Of a stretch of 64,000 nucleotides of DNA, positions 16,747-27,715 are shown piece by piece. Numbering within the stretch: the first letter of the stretch is position 1; each line of letters opens with the position of its first letter. Made by a program: the position numbers and the translations under genes. Under the pieces are notes generated by a model, which was not told the origin of the DNA, did no database searches, and was given only the letters and a program-made list of their open reading frames with translations. The DNA is from Halorubrum cibi (GTDB lineage Archaea; Halobacteriota; Halobacteria; Halobacteriales; Haloferacaceae): NCBI RefSeq assembly GCF_900182635.1, contig NZ_FXTD01000001.1, positions 1 to 64,000 on the forward strand. The letters run 5' to 3'.

Positions 16747-17658
16747 ATGAACGCTGGCGAGTTCGAGCCGGTTAGCGGCGTACCGGACTTGTACGTCCAC
16801 GACACGGGAATGTTCGACACCGACGAATACGGGTCGGTGTACGTGTACGACGCCGAGCGTCCCGCGGTGATCGACACCGGCACGGGGGCGAACCGGGAAG
16901 CGCTGTTCGAGACGATCGATGAGATCGGCATCGGCGTCGACGAGCTGGCGTGGATCGCTCCGACGCACGCCCACCTCGATCACGCCGGCGGCGCGGGCCA
17001 CCTGGCCGCGCGGTACCCGAACGCCGAGGTGACGGTCCCGGAGCGGGGCGTCCGACACCTCGTCGATCCGGACAGACTCGTCGCCGGGACGAAGTCGGCG
17101 GTCCGCGAGCAGTGGACGTACTACGACGAACCCGAACCCGTCCCCGAAGAGCGGATCACGGGGCTCGCCGATGACGACCGGATCGACTTGGGCGACCGCG
17201 AGCTCGTCGTCCACGGCGCGCCCGGACACGCGCCCCACCACGCGGTGTATCACGACCCGGACGCCGGCGTCGTCTTCACCGCGGACGCCGCGGGCATCTA
17301 CGTCCCCGAGATCGATTCGGTCCGCCAGACGACCCCGCCGCCGCAGTTCGACCTCGATCAGTGCCTCCGCGACATCGCGATGATAGCCGACCTGGAGCCC
17401 GAGTACCTCTGTTTCGGCCACTTCGGTCCGCGCGAGTACGATCCCGACCTGCTCGAGGAGGCGAAGCGGGCGTACGTCGAGTGGGTGGAGGCGGTCCGCG
17501 CGAAACGCGAGGAGCTGGACGACGACGGGGCGGTCGTCGAACACTTCGAGGAGACGAGCACCGACGTCGAGTTCTGGAATCCCGAGCGCGCCCGCGCCGA
17601 GGCGAGCCTGAACGCCCGTGGCGTCCTGGCGTTCCTCAACCGGGGAGAAACGCCCTAA
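16747..17658 (+). CDS. Metallo-beta-lactamase-fold hydrolase
   Basis: A 303-residue protein. THAHLDHAGGAGHL is the HxHxDH dinuclear metal motif (about residues 78-91), VVHGAPGHAPHH provides the next histidine, VVFTADAAGIYV the bridging aspartate, and YLCFGHFGP the final histidine. The pattern is that of glyoxalase-II-like or hydroxyacyl-hydrolase members; the substrate is not determined. The start is MNAGEFEPVSGVPDLY. It lies 29 nt before pspAB on the same strand. Confidence 0.88.
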   Translation: MNAGEFEPVSGVPDLYVHDTGMFDTDEYGSVYVYDAERPAVIDTGTGANREALFETIDEIGIGVDELAWIAPTHAHLDHAGGAGHLAARYPNAEVTVPERGVRHLVDPDRLVAGTKSAVREQWTYYDEPEPVPEERITGLADDDRIDLGDRELVVHGAPGHAPHHAVYHDPDAGVVFTADAAGIYVPEIDSVRQTTPPPQFDLDQCLRDIAMIADLEPEYLCFGHFGPREYDPDLLEEAKRAYVEWVEAVRAKREELDDDGAVVEHFEETSTDVEFWNPERARAEASLNARGVLAFLNRGETP

Positions 17659-17687
17659 TCCCCCCGTCGCCTAGGTGGGTCCAACCG

Positions 17688-18293
17688 ATGGGCATCTTCG
17701 ATACGATCCGCGCCGTGTTCGGGACGAGCGCCGAGACGGACGCGACCCGCGAGGCCGACCCCGAGGACCTCTTCGGGATGTCGACGGCGTACGTGACGAT
17801 GGAGGCGGATCTCGGCTACGACCACGTCGGCGAGGCCGCGCTCTGTTTCTCCGGGGTCGACAGCACCCGATTCGACGACGCCGTCTCGATGGTCGAGGAG
17901 ATCCTCGCGGCCGGCGAGATCGAGACCGGGACGGGCTTTCACCGCCACGAGGACGACCACGGCTACCACTGGTTCGTCCTCGAGGACGACGACCCCGAGG
18001 ACCTCGTGACGAGCGTCCACTTCGCCGCGGATCAGTTCATCGAGGAGGGGTTCGGCTCGCGGCTCCTCGCGGCCGTCTTCGGCTTCGAGAACGGCGACGG
18101 TCGCGCCTACTGGATCTACTCGTTCCGCCGCGGGGCGTACTACCCGTTCGCGCCCGACGGGACGAGCGACCGGAATCAGCGCGCCGAGTTCAAGCTCCAG
18201 TCGGTCCTCGACGGGGAGCTCGGACTCGAGGACGACGAGTCCTACTGGTACCCGCTGTGGCCCGACGCTCCCGGGCGGCATCCCTGGGAGTGA
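17688..18293 (+). CDS. pspAB: PspA-associated protein PspAB
   Basis: A 201-residue haloarchaeal companion of the phage-shock-type membrane-stress protein PspA. Conserved blocks are MGIFDTIRAVFGT, ADPEDLFGMSTAYVTMEADL, ALCFSGVDSTRFDD, HYAADQ-like TSVHFAADQFIEEGFGSRLL, YWIYSFRRGAYYPF and the invariant end PLWPDAPGRHPWE. No pspA is in the window, so the partner is elsewhere. The following membrane-protein gene starts four bases after the stop. Confidence 0.87.
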   Translation: MGIFDTIRAVFGTSAETDATREADPEDLFGMSTAYVTMEADLGYDHVGEAALCFSGVDSTRFDDAVSMVEEILAAGEIETGTGFHRHEDDHGYHWFVLEDDDPEDLVTSVHFAADQFIEEGFGSRLLAAVFGFENGDGRAYWIYSFRRGAYYPFAPDGTSDRNQRAEFKLQSVLDGELGLEDDESYWYPLWPDAPGRHPWE

Positions 18294-18297
18294 TCGG

Positions 18298-18810
18298 ATG
18301 GCAGGAGACGGAATCCGGACGGACGGATCCGGGCGTTCGAAGAGCAGCGGCCGGAAGCGCGCGTTCCGGCTCGTGGCGGTCCAAGCGGCGACGGTGAGCG
18401 CGGCGACCCACCTGCTGTGGGCGTGGCCGCGACTGACCGGTCCGTCGGATCCGGCCGATCCCCGCCCGTACGTCTTCGTGCTCGCGGCCGCCTTCACCGC
18501 CGTCGTCGCGGCCGCGACGCTGCGAGCCGACGAGTACCGACGGCTGTACGCGCTCGGCGCGGGGACGCTCGCCGCCTACCTCGTCGGCTACGTGGCCTGG
18601 CACGGCGGGGGGACGGCCGCGGCGTTCTCGGCCGATCCGCTGGCGATCGTCGGGAAGACGGCCGAGGTCGTCGGCGTGGCCGCGTTCCTGGCGCTCTACC
18701 GGCTCGCGCCGCCGACGAGCGTCGTTGTGGCTCGTCGAGCGGGTGACGAGTTCGAGGGGAGCGAGCCGGACGGTGGCGAGCCGGAGAACGGCGGATCGGA
18801 GGACGGCTGA
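18298..18810 (+). CDS. Haloarchaeal membrane protein, unknown
   Basis: A 170-residue protein with a charged N-terminus and about four transmembrane helices: AVQAATVSAATHLLWAW, YVFVLAAAFTAVVAAATL, ALGAGTLAAYLVGYVAW and VGKTAEVVGVAAFLALYRL. An acidic hydrophilic tail follows (EGSEPDGGEPENGGSEDG). It lies immediately after pspAB, so a role near the membrane-stress response is possible but is only inferred from position. Confidence 0.6.
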   Translation: MAGDGIRTDGSGRSKSSGRKRAFRLVAVQAATVSAATHLLWAWPRLTGPSDPADPRPYVFVLAAAFTAVVAAATLRADEYRRLYALGAGTLAAYLVGYVAWHGGGTAAAFSADPLAIVGKTAEVVGVAAFLALYRLAPPTSVVVARRAGDEFEGSEPDGGEPENGGSEDG

Positions 18811-18849
18811 CCGACACGACTTATTAGCCGAGCCCCGGATCGACGGGTA

Positions 18850-19482
18850 GTGAGCGACACCTACCGCACGGTCGCGGGGCGCGCGACGGCGACCTTCGAG
18901 GTCCGCGGCTCCGAGTTCCTCGGCCATGTCGCGCCGGCCGACACCGTCGAGGAGGCCGAGGCGTTCATCGAGGCCGTCAGGGCCGAGTACGCGGACGCGA
19001 CGCACAACGTCCCGGCCTACCGGGTGCCCGCGGGCGAGGCCTCCGAACGGACGCCCGGATCGGAGGTCATGCTCCGCGAGTACGGCGACGACGACGGCGA
19101 GCCGAGCGGCTCGGCGGGGAAGCCGGCGTTGAACGTCCTCGAGAAGCGGGACCTCCGGAACGTCGCCAGCGTGGTCACGCGGTACTACGGCGGGACGAAC
19201 CTCGGGGTGGGCGGGCTCGCCCGCGCGTACTCGCGGGCCGTCAAGGACGCGGTCGACGAGGCGGGCGTCGTCGAGGAGCGACCGCACCGCCGGCTGGTCG
19301 TGCGGACCGACTACGACGACTCCGGGACGGTTCGCGGCGTGATCGAGTCGACGGGCGTCGAGTTCGACGCCGACTACGACGAGCGGGTCCGGTTCGACCT
19401 TCGGATGCCGGTGGGCGACGTCGACGAGCTGGTGGAGCGGCTCAACGACGCGACGAGCGGGCGGGTCGAGATCGACCGGTGA
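18850..19482 (+). CDS. IMPACT/YigZ family protein
   Basis: A 210-residue protein starting at GTG. The UPF0029 N-domain is clear: FEVRGSEFLGHVAPADTVEEA, ATHNVPAYRV, DDGEPSGSAGKP and NVASVVTRYYGGTNLGVGGL, followed by ARAYSRAVKDA. The C-terminal DUF1949-like ferredoxin domain holds VRGVIESTGVEFDADY. Members bind nucleic acid or ribosomes, and the eukaryotic IMPACT protein regulates GCN2; the archaeal role is unknown. Confidence 0.87.
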   Translation: MSDTYRTVAGRATATFEVRGSEFLGHVAPADTVEEAEAFIEAVRAEYADATHNVPAYRVPAGEASERTPGSEVMLREYGDDDGEPSGSAGKPALNVLEKRDLRNVASVVTRYYGGTNLGVGGLARAYSRAVKDAVDEAGVVEERPHRRLVVRTDYDDSGTVRGVIESTGVEFDADYDERVRFDLRMPVGDVDELVERLNDATSGRVEIDR

Positions 19483-19713
19483 GACCGGCCGAGATCGACC
19501 GGCGAGCGTCGGCCGAACCGAGTCGGCGAAACGTCGCTCGGGGAGAGATGGCGGACAGGCGACGCGGGGCGTCACGTGGTCCCGCGGCGGGGCGTCGCGC
19601 TCCCGTCCAGTGCGCCGCGGGCGACGATCAGGTCACGCCGGCTCTGGCTTCGGTTTCGGGGATAAACGTGTGGACGCCGATGCGGACCGCGACCGCGCGG
19701 GCGACGCGGATCC

Positions 19714-21330
19714 TCAGGTGAACTTCCGGACCGTCATCTCCAGCGTGTCGAGGTCGAGGATCGGCGCGTAACCCGCGTCGGGGTCGATGTTGACGGACTT
19801 CTGGAAGTCGGTCTGTGACTGCCAGCAGCCGGAGTTGACCGCGAGCACGTCGTGGTACTTCCCCCAGCCGAGCTTGTGGACGTGGCCGGTGTGGAACACG
19901 TCCGGCACGTCCTCGATCACGAGGTAGTCGCGCTCCTCGGGGGCCACGCGGGTGTGTCCGCCGAACTGCGGGGCGACGTGGCGCTTCTTGAGGAGTTGGT
20001 ACATCGCCTTATGTGGCTCGTCGTAGCTGGCCTTCTCCTCCGGTAGCTCGGCGATGACCTCGTCGAGCGAGACGCCGTGGTACATCAACACCTCGACGCC
20101 CTCGACGGAGACCGTCGCGGGGTTCGAGACGATCCGCGCGTCGTGGACGTCCATGATCTCGCGGATCTCGTCGTTGAACCCGGGCTGCGGCTCCGCGAGC
20201 CGGACGGCGTCGTGGTTGCCGGGGATCATCACGATCTCGGTGTCGGCGGGGACCTCCTTGAGGTACTCCGCGAACAGCTCGTACTGCTCGTAGATGTCGA
20301 CGACGTCCAGCTCCTCGTCCTGGTCGGGGTAGACGCCGACGCCCTCGACCATGTCGCCGGCGATGAGCAGGTACTCGACGGGCGCGGCCTCCGGCGTGTG
20401 GAGCCAGTCGGTGAACCGGCTCCAGGCGTCGGCGACGAACTCCTCGCTGCCGACGTGGATATCGGAGATCAGCGCGGCCTGGACGTGGCGGTCGGCCCCG
20501 CCGGTGACGCGGGTACGCGGGACGTCGGGGAAGTGGAGCGAGTCCGCGAAGAGGATCCCCGAGTCGTCCGCGAGCGTCCCCTCGACCGCGAGACACTCGT
20601 CCATGAGGATCTCGTCGACGACGTCGGCGAGTCCCTTGTCCTTCATCACGAGGGCGGGGAACGTTCCGGTCGTGTCCTCGAGTTCGATCAGCCAGTGGCC
20701 GGACTTGGTGGAGCGCACGTCGTTGACCAGACCGATCATCGCGGCGTCGCTGCCGCCCGGCATGTCGGCTATCGCCTCCGCGGGTCGGTGGTTGACGCGG
20801 CCGCGTAAGAGCCCGGAGAGTCGCTCGTAACGGTCGCGGAACGTCCGGACGAAGTCGGCGTACTCGCCGGTTCCCGTGCTGTGGCCCGTCATGTCGTTGC
20901 CGACCGCGAGCTCGCGGCGAGACGGGTCGCGGTCGTGGGCGGCGCCGCGGTGGTCCTCGTCGCTTCCGGGGTCATCGCGGCCGCCGGCTCGGTCGTCGGC
21001 GCCGACGCCCGCGGTCGGCCCCGTCTCGTTCGCGACCCCTGACCCCTTCGTTTCAACTGGAGATCCGTCGTCGTTGACGGGCGTAGCGGAGGGTTGTCCG
21101 GACGGAGCACCGTCCGAGCCGTCGTTCGAGACGGGTCCGCGATCGTCGAGGGCGGCACGGACGTGGTCGGTCGTGATCCGGAGCGCGTCGTCGGGGGCGG
21201 CCTCGACGGCGGCCTCGAGCGCCGCGGCGGCGTCGTCGGCACCGGCCAGGAGGGTCACGGCCTCGCGTTCGGCGTTGTAGCCACGGCTGGCGAGTTCGCC
21301 CACGATCCGCGCGTTCGACTCCAGCGGCAC
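19714..21330 (-). CDS. polB: DNA polymerase D small subunit (DP1)
   Basis: A 538-residue subunit of the archaeal replicative polymerase PolD, with proofreading 3'-5' exonuclease. The start is the GTG before PLESNARIVGELASRGYNAE. Residues about 70-165 are a low-complexity acidic linker, then an OB-fold. The phosphoesterase core keeps its metal ligands: ALISDIHVGSEEF, LLIAGDMVEGVG, VMIPGNHDAVRL, MYHGVS and FHTGHVHKLGWG. It lies downstream of mutS-mutL on the same strand, 67 nt after mutL. Confidence 0.95.
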   Translation of the reverse strand: MPLESNARIVGELASRGYNAEREAVTLLAGADDAAAALEAAVEAAPDDALRITTDHVRAALDDRGPVSNDGSDGAPSGQPSATPVNDDGSPVETKGSGVANETGPTAGVGADDRAGGRDDPGSDEDHRGAAHDRDPSRRELAVGNDMTGHSTGTGEYADFVRTFRDRYERLSGLLRGRVNHRPAEAIADMPGGSDAAMIGLVNDVRSTKSGHWLIELEDTTGTFPALVMKDKGLADVVDEILMDECLAVEGTLADDSGILFADSLHFPDVPRTRVTGGADRHVQAALISDIHVGSEEFVADAWSRFTDWLHTPEAAPVEYLLIAGDMVEGVGVYPDQDEELDVVDIYEQYELFAEYLKEVPADTEIVMIPGNHDAVRLAEPQPGFNDEIREIMDVHDARIVSNPATVSVEGVEVLMYHGVSLDEVIAELPEEKASYDEPHKAMYQLLKKRHVAPQFGGHTRVAPEERDYLVIEDVPDVFHTGHVHKLGWGKYHDVLAVNSGCWQSQTDFQKSVNIDPDAGYAPILDLDTLEMTVRKFT

Positions 21331-21397
21331 GAACCGACGGAGGGGGGAACGAGTCAAAACGGTTCCGGAGCGGGGAGCGGCCGAACACCGCCGAGGG

Positions 21398-23170
21398 CTA
21401 TCGGTCCCGATCGAACCCGGCGGCGAACGTCGCCTCGTCGACCGAGAGCACCGTCGGGCGGCCGTGCGGGCACGCGAACGGCCGCTCGCACTCGTCGAGC
21501 CGCTGGAGCAGCGCGCGGATCGCCTCCCGGTCGATCGCGTCGCCGCGCTTCAGCGACGGGTGACACGCCAAGTCGGCCAGAAGCCGCTCGCGAGCGTCAC
21601 GCGGCGACTCCCCCTCCGAGAGCGTCGCGAGGGCGTCGCGCAGGGAGCCCGGGTCGGCGGTCCGCCCGAACGGAGCGGGGACCGCCCGCACCCGGACCGT
21701 CCCGCCGCCGAAGGGCTCGGTCTCGAACCCGAGCGCGTCGAGCGTCTCGGCGTGCGCCTCCGCGGCGGCGGCCTCGCCGGCCGACAGCGACAGCGTCGCC
21801 GGCGGGTCGACGGCGGCGGTCGGGATGGGCTCGTCCGCGAACGCGCGGGCGAGTCGCTCGTAGTTCACGCGCTCGTGGGCGGCGTGGGCGTCGATCACGA
21901 GCAGTTCGTCGCCCGACTCGACGAGCGCGTAGAGGTCGCGGAACGTCCCGATCGGCTCCGCGTCCGCGAACGCCGCCGACCGGGAGCCGTCCCCCTCGCC
22001 GACCGGCTCGAGCGCCGTCTCGAGGTCGGTGTCGACGGTCGCCTTCCGCCGGAGGTCCGCGCCGGTGAGTGCGTCGGCGACGACGGACTCGACCGCCTCG
22101 GCGACCGCGTCGGCGTCCCGGAACCCGACCTCGCGTTTCGCCGGGTGGACGTTCGGGTCGACGCGGGCGGGCGGGACCGCGACGTCGACGGCGGCCACCG
22201 GCTCGCGGCCCTCCGGAAGCAGGCGACCGTACCCCGCCCGCACCGCCCCCGCGAGCCGGTCGTCGCGCACGGGCCGGCCGTTCACGGAGACTCGAAGGTG
22301 ATCCCTCGCGGCGCGGGTGACCGAGGGGTACGCGAGCGCGCCGGAGACCTCGACGGTGATCCCTCCCTTCTCGATCCCGACGCTCGCCGACACCTCGGTC
22401 GATTGACTCGCCGTCTCGCGGTCGTAGACGCCGAACAGCGCGTCGGTGACCCCGGTTCCGGGCGTCGACAGCGTCGTCGACCCGTCGTGTTCGAGCGTGA
22501 ACGCGACTTCCGGGTTGGCGAGCGCGTAGTCGGCGACGAGCGTCGAGATCCGCGCGAACTCGGCGCGCGAGCCGGCGAGCGACTCCCGCCTGGCGGGGCG
22601 CGTCGAGAAGAGGTCACGGACGACGACGGTCGTCCCGCGAGCGCGCCCGGCGTCTCCCACCTCGGGCTCGTCGTCCGCGTCCGCGTCGCTCCGCGGGCCG
22701 ACGACGACCCGCGTCCCGACCGCACCGGCGACGTCGCCCGCGTCGTCCGCGCCACCGTCGTTGGTCGTCACCTCGAGGCGCGCGGCGTCGGCGACGGCCG
22801 CGAGCGCCTCCCCGCGGAACCCGAGCGAGGCGACGCCGACCGGGTCCGCGTCGGGCGCGAGCTTGCTCGTCGCGTGGCGCTCGACCGCGAGGCGGGCGTC
22901 GGCGCGGTCCATCCCGCGGCCGTCGTCGGCGACCCGGATCCGGTCAGTGCCGTCGCCGTCGACGCCGACGTCGACCCGCGACGCGCCGGCGTCGAGCGCG
23001 TTGTCGACCAGCTCGGCGACGACCCGCGCGGGACGGGTGATCACCTCGCCGGCGGCGATCCGGTCGACGGTGGCGGGGTCGAGCCGGCGGACGCGGTCGG
23101 CGCCCTCGACGTCTCCCGTGTCGCCGTCGGAGTCGCTTCCCTCATCCGTCCGTTTCCGCTCAGTCGTCAT
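21398..23170 (-). CDS. mutL: DNA mismatch repair protein MutL
   Basis: A 590-residue GHKL ATPase that couples mismatch recognition by MutS to strand incision. ATP-site motifs are [28 protein letters not shown] and [10 protein letters not shown]. The C-terminal half has the endonuclease-type motif as [12 protein letters not shown], in which the usual glutamine of DQHA is alanine, plus ACHPSLKRG and CPHGRPT. Its start overlaps the end of mutS by 11 bases. An acidic insert ([18 protein letters not shown]) interrupts the N-terminal domain. Confidence 0.95.
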   Translation of the reverse strand: MTTERKRTDEGSDSDGDTGDVEGADRVRRLDPATVDRIAAGEVITRPARVVAELVDNALDAGASRVDVGVDGDGTDRIRVADDGRGMDRADARLAVERHATSKLAPDADPVGVASLGFRGEALAAVADAARLEVTTNDGGADDAGDVAGAVGTRVVVGPRSDADADDEPEVGDAGRARGTTVVVRDLFSTRPARRESLAGSRAEFARISTLVADYALANPEVAFTLEHDGSTTLSTPGTGVTDALFGVYDRETASQSTEVSASVGIEKGGITVEVSGALAYPSVTRAARDHLRVSVNGRPVRDDRLAGAVRAGYGRLLPEGREPVAAVDVAVPPARVDPNVHPAKREVGFRDADAVAEAVESVVADALTGADLRRKATVDTDLETALEPVGEGDGSRSAAFADAEPIGTFRDLYALVESGDELLVIDAHAAHERVNYERLARAFADEPIPTAAVDPPATLSLSAGEAAAAEAHAETLDALGFETEPFGGGTVRVRAVPAPFGRTADPGSLRDALATLSEGESPRDARERLLADLACHPSLKRGDAIDREAIRALLQRLDECERPFACPHGRPTVLSVDEATFAAGFDRDR

Positions 23171-26126
23171 CGCTCTCGAGCCGGGTTTGGAGGTCGTGAA
23201 GCGCGTTCAGCGCCTCGATCGGGGTCGTGCGAGCGAGGTCCAGATCGCGCAACTCCGCGGCGACCGACGGCGGGAGGTCGCCGGACGCGTCGGCTGCCGG
23301 ATCGGCGACCGAATCCGGGTCACAGTCGGCGGACACGTCGGCGCCGTCCGACTCCTCGGCGTCGTCGGCCGGCTCGATCGCCGGGAGTTCTTCGGCCTCC
23401 TCCTCGGCGAGGAACTCACGGAGCGAGACGTCCTCCGCGTCGGCGTCGGGTCCGCGCTCGGGACCGATCCCGTCGTCCGTCCGCTCCGGACCGGGAGTCG
23501 CGCCGGCCCCCGCCTCGGTCTCGGCGACGAGTTCGCGCGAGCGCTCGACGACGGCCGCGGGCACGCCGGCGAGCTCGGCCACCTCGACGCCGTACGACGA
23601 GGAGGACGCGCCGGGGACGACCCGGTGGAGGAACGTCACCTCGCCGTCCTCGCGGGTGGCGGTGAAGTGGAGGTTGAACGCGCGCTCTCGCTCTTCGGCG
23701 AGGTCGGTGAGGTCGTGGTAATGGGTGGCGAAGAGCGCGGTCGCGCCGAGCTCGTCGTGGACGAACTCCGCAGCCGCGCGGGCGATCGCCCGGCCGTCGG
23801 TGGTGGCCGTGCCGCGGCCGACCTCGTCGAGGAGGACGAGCGAGTCGGGGCTGGCGTCGTGGAGGATCTCCGTCAGCTCGCTCATCTCGCGCATGAACGT
23901 CGACTGGCCGCCGGCGATGTCGTCGGAGGCCCCGACGCGGGTGAAAAGCCGGGAGAAGACCGGAAGCCGGGCGGCCTGCGCGGGGACGAACGAGCCGGTC
24001 TGTGCGAGCACGACCGCGAGCGCGACCGCCCGCATGTACGTCGACTTCCCGCTCATGTTCGGCCCCGTGATCACCGCGATCGAGCCGCGCGGGAGGTCCG
24101 CGTCGTTGGGGACGAACGCGTCCTCGGTCCGCTCGACGACCGGGTGGCGACCGCCCTCGATCTCGATTCCCGCGTCGGGGTCCTCGACCATCTCGGGCCG
24201 GACATAGTCGTGCTCGATCGCGACCGCCGCCAGCGACGCCAGCGCGTCGAGCTCGGCGAGCGCGTCCGCGAGCGCCTGGACCCGCTCGGTCTCCTCGGCG
24301 ACCCGCTCGCGGACCTCGACGAACAGCTCGTACTCCAGGGCGTCCGCGCGTTCTGCGGCCCCGACGATCTCCTCCTCGCGCTCCTTCAGCGCCGGCGTGT
24401 AGTAGCGCTCGCTGTTCTTCAGCGTCTGCCGGCGGCGGTAGTCGTCGGGCACCCGGTCGAGGTTGGCGTCGGTCACCTCGATGTAGTAGCCGTGGACCTG
24501 GTTGTGCCCGACCGACAGCGAGTCGATCCCGGTGCGCTCGCGTTCCCTGGCCTCCAGGTCCGCGACCCACTCGCGACCCTCGCGCTCGGTCGCGCGGAGG
24601 GCGTCGAGGTCGTCGTCGAACCCCTCGCGGATCACGTCGCCCTCCGTGATCTCCTGGGGCGGATCGGACGCGACCGCCGCGTCGATCAGCTCGCGGACCT
24701 CCTCCAGTTCGTCGAGCCGGTCGCGGAGGTCTCGGAGGTGGTCGGTTCGGGGGAGGTTTCCGGAGCGCCCCTCCTCAGATCTCTCGCCACCCTCGCCCCC
24801 TTCGCCTCCCTCTCCTCCCTCGCCTACCTCGCTCCCCTCGGCGAGCGTCGCCTTCAATTCGGGGACGACTGCGAGCGTGGCGTGGAGCGACCGGAGGTCA
24901 CGGGCGTCGGCGCGGCCGCGCGAGACGCGACCGACGAGTCGCTCGAGGTCGTAGGCGGTCGCGAGCGCGTCCGCGATCCCCTCGCGAACGAGGGTCCGGT
25001 CCGCGAGCTCGCCGACCGCGTCGTGACGCGAGGAGATCGCCCCGGCGTCGACGAGCGGCCGGCGGAGCCACCGCTCGAGACACCGCCTCCCGAGCGCACA
25101 GTTCGTCGAGTCGAGGGCGTCGAACAGCGTGTCGCTCGCGCCGAGCCCGCGATTCTCGAACAGTTCGAGGCTGCGCTGGGCGGCCGCGTCCAGCCGAAGT
25201 CGGTCGCGCGGGTCGTACCGCCGGACCCGTGAGACGTACTCAAGCGGGCCGTCGTCGCCCTGCGTGTACTCCGCGTACGCCAGCACCGCGCCCGCGGCCC
25301 GAAGCCCCGCGTCGGCGTCGAATCGGCGCTGGGGCGCGGAGAGGTACGGCTCCAGCCGATCGACCGCGGCCGCGCGCTCGAAGGCGCCGGGGTCGTGACC
25401 GTGGACCGTCCGGTTCGGGTCGCCGGCGGCGGGGTCGAACTCGATGGAGGCGGGTTCGGACTCCGCCGAGCCACGTTCGGCGTCGTCGCGCGTCGCGCGG
25501 TCGCCGGCCACCCCCGGCCCGACGATCACCTCCGCGGGGGCGATCCGGTCGAGCTCCTCGGCGACCGTTTCCGGCTCGCCGGCGGTGACGAGACACTCCC
25601 CGGTGGCGACGTCGACGGCGGCGAGCCCGAGGGTCGGAGCCGAGTCCGGATCGGCGTCGGAGGGGTCACCCGCCTCGCGCGTCACCGCGGCGACGTAGTT
25701 GGTCGTCCCCGACTCGAGCAGGTCGTCCTCGACGACGGTTCCCGGCGTGATCACCTCCGTCACTGCGCGGTCGACGAGCCCGGAGGCCGCCTCGGCGTCC
25801 TCGACCTGGTCGCCGACCGCGACGCGGTAGCCGGCGTCGAGCAGCGACTCGAGGTAGGAGGCGGCGTTGTCGATGGGGATCCCCGCCATCGGGTAGTCGC
25901 CGGTCGAGTCGGAGCGCTCGGTGAGCGTCACCTCGCACACGCGCGCGACGGCCTCGGCGGCCTCGCAGAACGCCTCGTAGAAATCGCCGACCTGAAACAA
26001 AACGAGCGCGTCCTCGTGGGCGGCACACAGCTCCGCGTACTGTGAGAGCATCGGCGTGAGGTCCTCGCGGGCCGCCGCGATCCCGGGCGGAACTCCCGTG
26101 ACCGTCTCCCGATCCGCGGTTGACAT
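23160..26126 (-). CDS. mutS: DNA mismatch repair protein MutS
   Basis: A 988-residue mismatch sensor. The start [15 protein letters not shown] is chosen because the frame upstream is arginine-rich and unlike the family. The mismatch-reading FYE motif appears as [10 protein letters not shown] (about residue 45). The ATPase has [40 protein letters not shown] and [10 protein letters not shown]. An unusual GEGG repeat (about residues 432-443) sits in the clamp region, and a long acidic linker of some 100 residues precedes the C-terminal helix-turn-helix. It forms an operon with mutL. Confidence 0.95.
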   Translation of the reverse strand: MSTADRETVTGVPPGIAAAREDLTPMLSQYAELCAAHEDALVLFQVGDFYEAFCEAAEAVARVCEVTLTERSDSTGDYPMAGIPIDNAASYLESLLDAGYRVAVGDQVEDAEAASGLVDRAVTEVITPGTVVEDDLLESGTTNYVAAVTREAGDPSDADPDSAPTLGLAAVDVATGECLVTAGEPETVAEELDRIAPAEVIVGPGVAGDRATRDDAERGSAESEPASIEFDPAAGDPNRTVHGHDPGAFERAAAVDRLEPYLSAPQRRFDADAGLRAAGAVLAYAEYTQGDDGPLEYVSRVRRYDPRDRLRLDAAAQRSLELFENRGLGASDTLFDALDSTNCALGRRCLERWLRRPLVDAGAISSRHDAVGELADRTLVREGIADALATAYDLERLVGRVSRGRADARDLRSLHATLAVVPELKATLAEGSEVGEGGEGGEGGEGGERSEEGRSGNLPRTDHLRDLRDRLDELEEVRELIDAAVASDPPQEITEGDVIREGFDDDLDALRATEREGREWVADLEARERERTGIDSLSVGHNQVHGYYIEVTDANLDRVPDDYRRRQTLKNSERYYTPALKEREEEIVGAAERADALEYELFVEVRERVAEETERVQALADALAELDALASLAAVAIEHDYVRPEMVEDPDAGIEIEGGRHPVVERTEDAFVPNDADLPRGSIAVITGPNMSGKSTYMRAVALAVVLAQTGSFVPAQAARLPVFSRLFTRVGASDDIAGGQSTFMREMSELTEILHDASPDSLVLLDEVGRGTATTDGRAIARAAAEFVHDELGATALFATHYHDLTDLAEERERAFNLHFTATREDGEVTFLHRVVPGASSSSYGVEVAELAGVPAAVVERSRELVAETEAGAGATPGPERTDDGIGPERGPDADAEDVSLREFLAEEEAEELPAIEPADDAEESDGADVSADCDPDSVADPAADASGDLPPSVAAELRDLDLARTTPIEALNALHDLQTRLESDDD

Positions 26127-26259
26127 ACCCGCAAGCGGGTCGCCCGCGAGTATAAACGACACGCTCACCGGACGCTCCGCGAGCGCGAGGAGCGATCCGG
26201 CTCGACACCCACCGGGCACCCCGAGACGCTTAGGGTTCTGGAACCCCCAACGATCCGAC

Positions 26260-26832
26260 GTGGCGAACCGAACGATCCTCGTCGGGATGGCGGCGACGTT
26301 CGTCGGGCTGACGGCGCTTCTCGTCGTCGCCGGCGTCGTCGTCAACCCCCTGCTGTTGGCCGTCGCCGTCCCGTTCGGAGCCGCGGCGTACCTCATGTGG
26401 TTTCACGCCAGCGGTCGGCTCCGAGAGCGGGTGCGCCGCGAGGCCGACCGGATCGGACCGACGGATCGGGAGCGCGCGAGACAGCGCGCCCGCGCCGCGG
26501 AGAACCGACGGGACGCGTATCGCGGCGCCGGGAGCGACGCGGCGGGGTCCGGCCGATCGGCGGCCGGCGGGCGCGGCGGGCGCGCCCGGGCCGGCGCGTC
26601 GCGCGGCAGGTTCGGTGGTGGCTCCCGCGACCCCCGCGACCGAGCGGCCTCGACGCACGGGATGTCTGAGCGTGAAGCGTACGCGACGCTGGATCTCGAT
26701 CCGACTGCCGACGCCGAGACCGTTCGGTCGACGTACCGCGAGCGAGCCAAGCGGCTCCATCCCGACGGCGAGGACGGCGACGAGGAGGCGTTCAAGGAGC
26801 TGAACCGCGCCTACGAGGTCCTGACTGACTGA
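26260..26832 (+). CDS. Membrane-anchored J-domain protein
   Basis: A 190-residue protein with a GTG start. Two transmembrane segments ([20 protein letters not shown] and [17 protein letters not shown]) come first, then a basic helix, then a low-complexity GR-rich linker, and a C-terminal J-domain of about 60 residues: [33 protein letters not shown] with the Hsp70-stimulating HPD, and [11 protein letters not shown]. It probably recruits DnaK to the inner face of the membrane. It is convergent with mobA. Confidence 0.87.
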   Translation: MANRTILVGMAATFVGLTALLVVAGVVVNPLLLAVAVPFGAAAYLMWFHASGRLRERVRREADRIGPTDRERARQRARAAENRRDAYRGAGSDAAGSGRSAAGGRGGRARAGASRGRFGGGSRDPRDRAASTHGMSEREAYATLDLDPTADAETVRSTYRERAKRLHPDGEDGDEEAFKELNRAYEVLTD

Positions 26833-26847
26833 TTCTGACTCTCTCAC

Positions 26848-27525
26848 TCAGACGTACTCGGCGAGGCGCGCCTCAGCCGCCTCGAACTCCTCGCGCGTGT
26901 TGACGTTCGTGAAGGTGTGTTCCGTCGTCCGCTCGCGGACGGTCGCGTCGTCGACGCGGACGACCGACAGTTCGTCGACCGCAGCGAGGATCTTCCCGTC
27001 GCCGCGGGCGAGCGCGCGGTCGCAGGCGGCCGCCGTCGCGTCGGCCCGGTAGACCGCCTGCGTCGTCTGGAACCACCGGTCCTCGAGCCGCGGGATCGCC
27101 GCGTCGGCCCCGGCGTCGACCACGTCCGAGAAGAGCGTCTCGGCGAAGGTGGGATCGACGAACGGGACGTCGCAGGCGACGACGAAGGCGTATTCGCCCG
27201 AGGCGGCCCGGCACGCGTTTCGGATCCCGGCGAGCGGCCCGCGGTCCGGCTCGTCGTCGAGCGCCCACCGGATCGGGAGCGAGTATCCGTCCAAGGCCTC
27301 GGAGATGGCCGCGCGCTGGTCCGGGCGACAGTTCACCACGAGGTCGTCGACGACCGGATCGCCGCCGCTGGCCCGCGCCGCGCCCGGCGGCACCGGGTCG
27401 TCCGCGCCCGCGAGCCGGTCCGCGACCCGGCGGATCATCGGCGTTCCCGCGAGCTCGGCGACCGACTTGTCGGCGTCGCCGAAGCGCGTCGACCGCCCGC
27501 CCGCGATGATGGCACCGGTCGGCAT
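26848..27525 (-). CDS. mobA: Molybdenum cofactor guanylyltransferase
   Basis: A 225-residue nucleotidyltransferase that attaches GMP to molybdopterin. The N-terminal [20 protein letters not shown] is the GTP-binding loop with its conserved lysine. [14 protein letters not shown] and the metal-binding [11 protein letters not shown] follow, then [14 protein letters not shown] near the end. The start is [10 protein letters not shown]. The tungstate transporter genes at the right end of the window would serve the same cofactor class. Confidence 0.9.
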   Translation of the reverse strand: MPTGAIIAGGRSTRFGDADKSVAELAGTPMIRRVADRLAGADDPVPPGAARASGGDPVVDDLVVNCRPDQRAAISEALDGYSLPIRWALDDEPDRGPLAGIRNACRAASGEYAFVVACDVPFVDPTFAETLFSDVVDAGADAAIPRLEDRWFQTTQAVYRADATAAACDRALARGDGKILAAVDELSVVRVDDATVRERTTEHTFTNVNTREEFEAAEARLAEYV

Positions 27526-27715
27526 ACCGGAGTCCTCGCGGGCGACGGCCTTCGTGTTTGCGGTGGCCGGATCGGTCGAATACCGGAGCGAGAGGCACGA
27601 AAGGAGAGAATGGAGGCGGGAACGGAGGCGGAAACGGAGACCGAAAACGGCGCGGCGACGGGTACCAGTCCGTCGAAAGCGACCCGTTAAGTGGTGCGCT
27701 GTCATACCGTTGGTC

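Noticed and set aside
21464-25232. Two very long plus-strand frames opposite mutL and mutS
   Set aside because: Both are antisense to well-conserved repair genes and show arginine-rich, low-complexity composition.
26148-26396. N-terminal extension of MutS by 90 residues
   Set aside because: The extension overlaps the divergent J-domain gene start and is not family-like; MSTADRE matches the usual MutS beginning.
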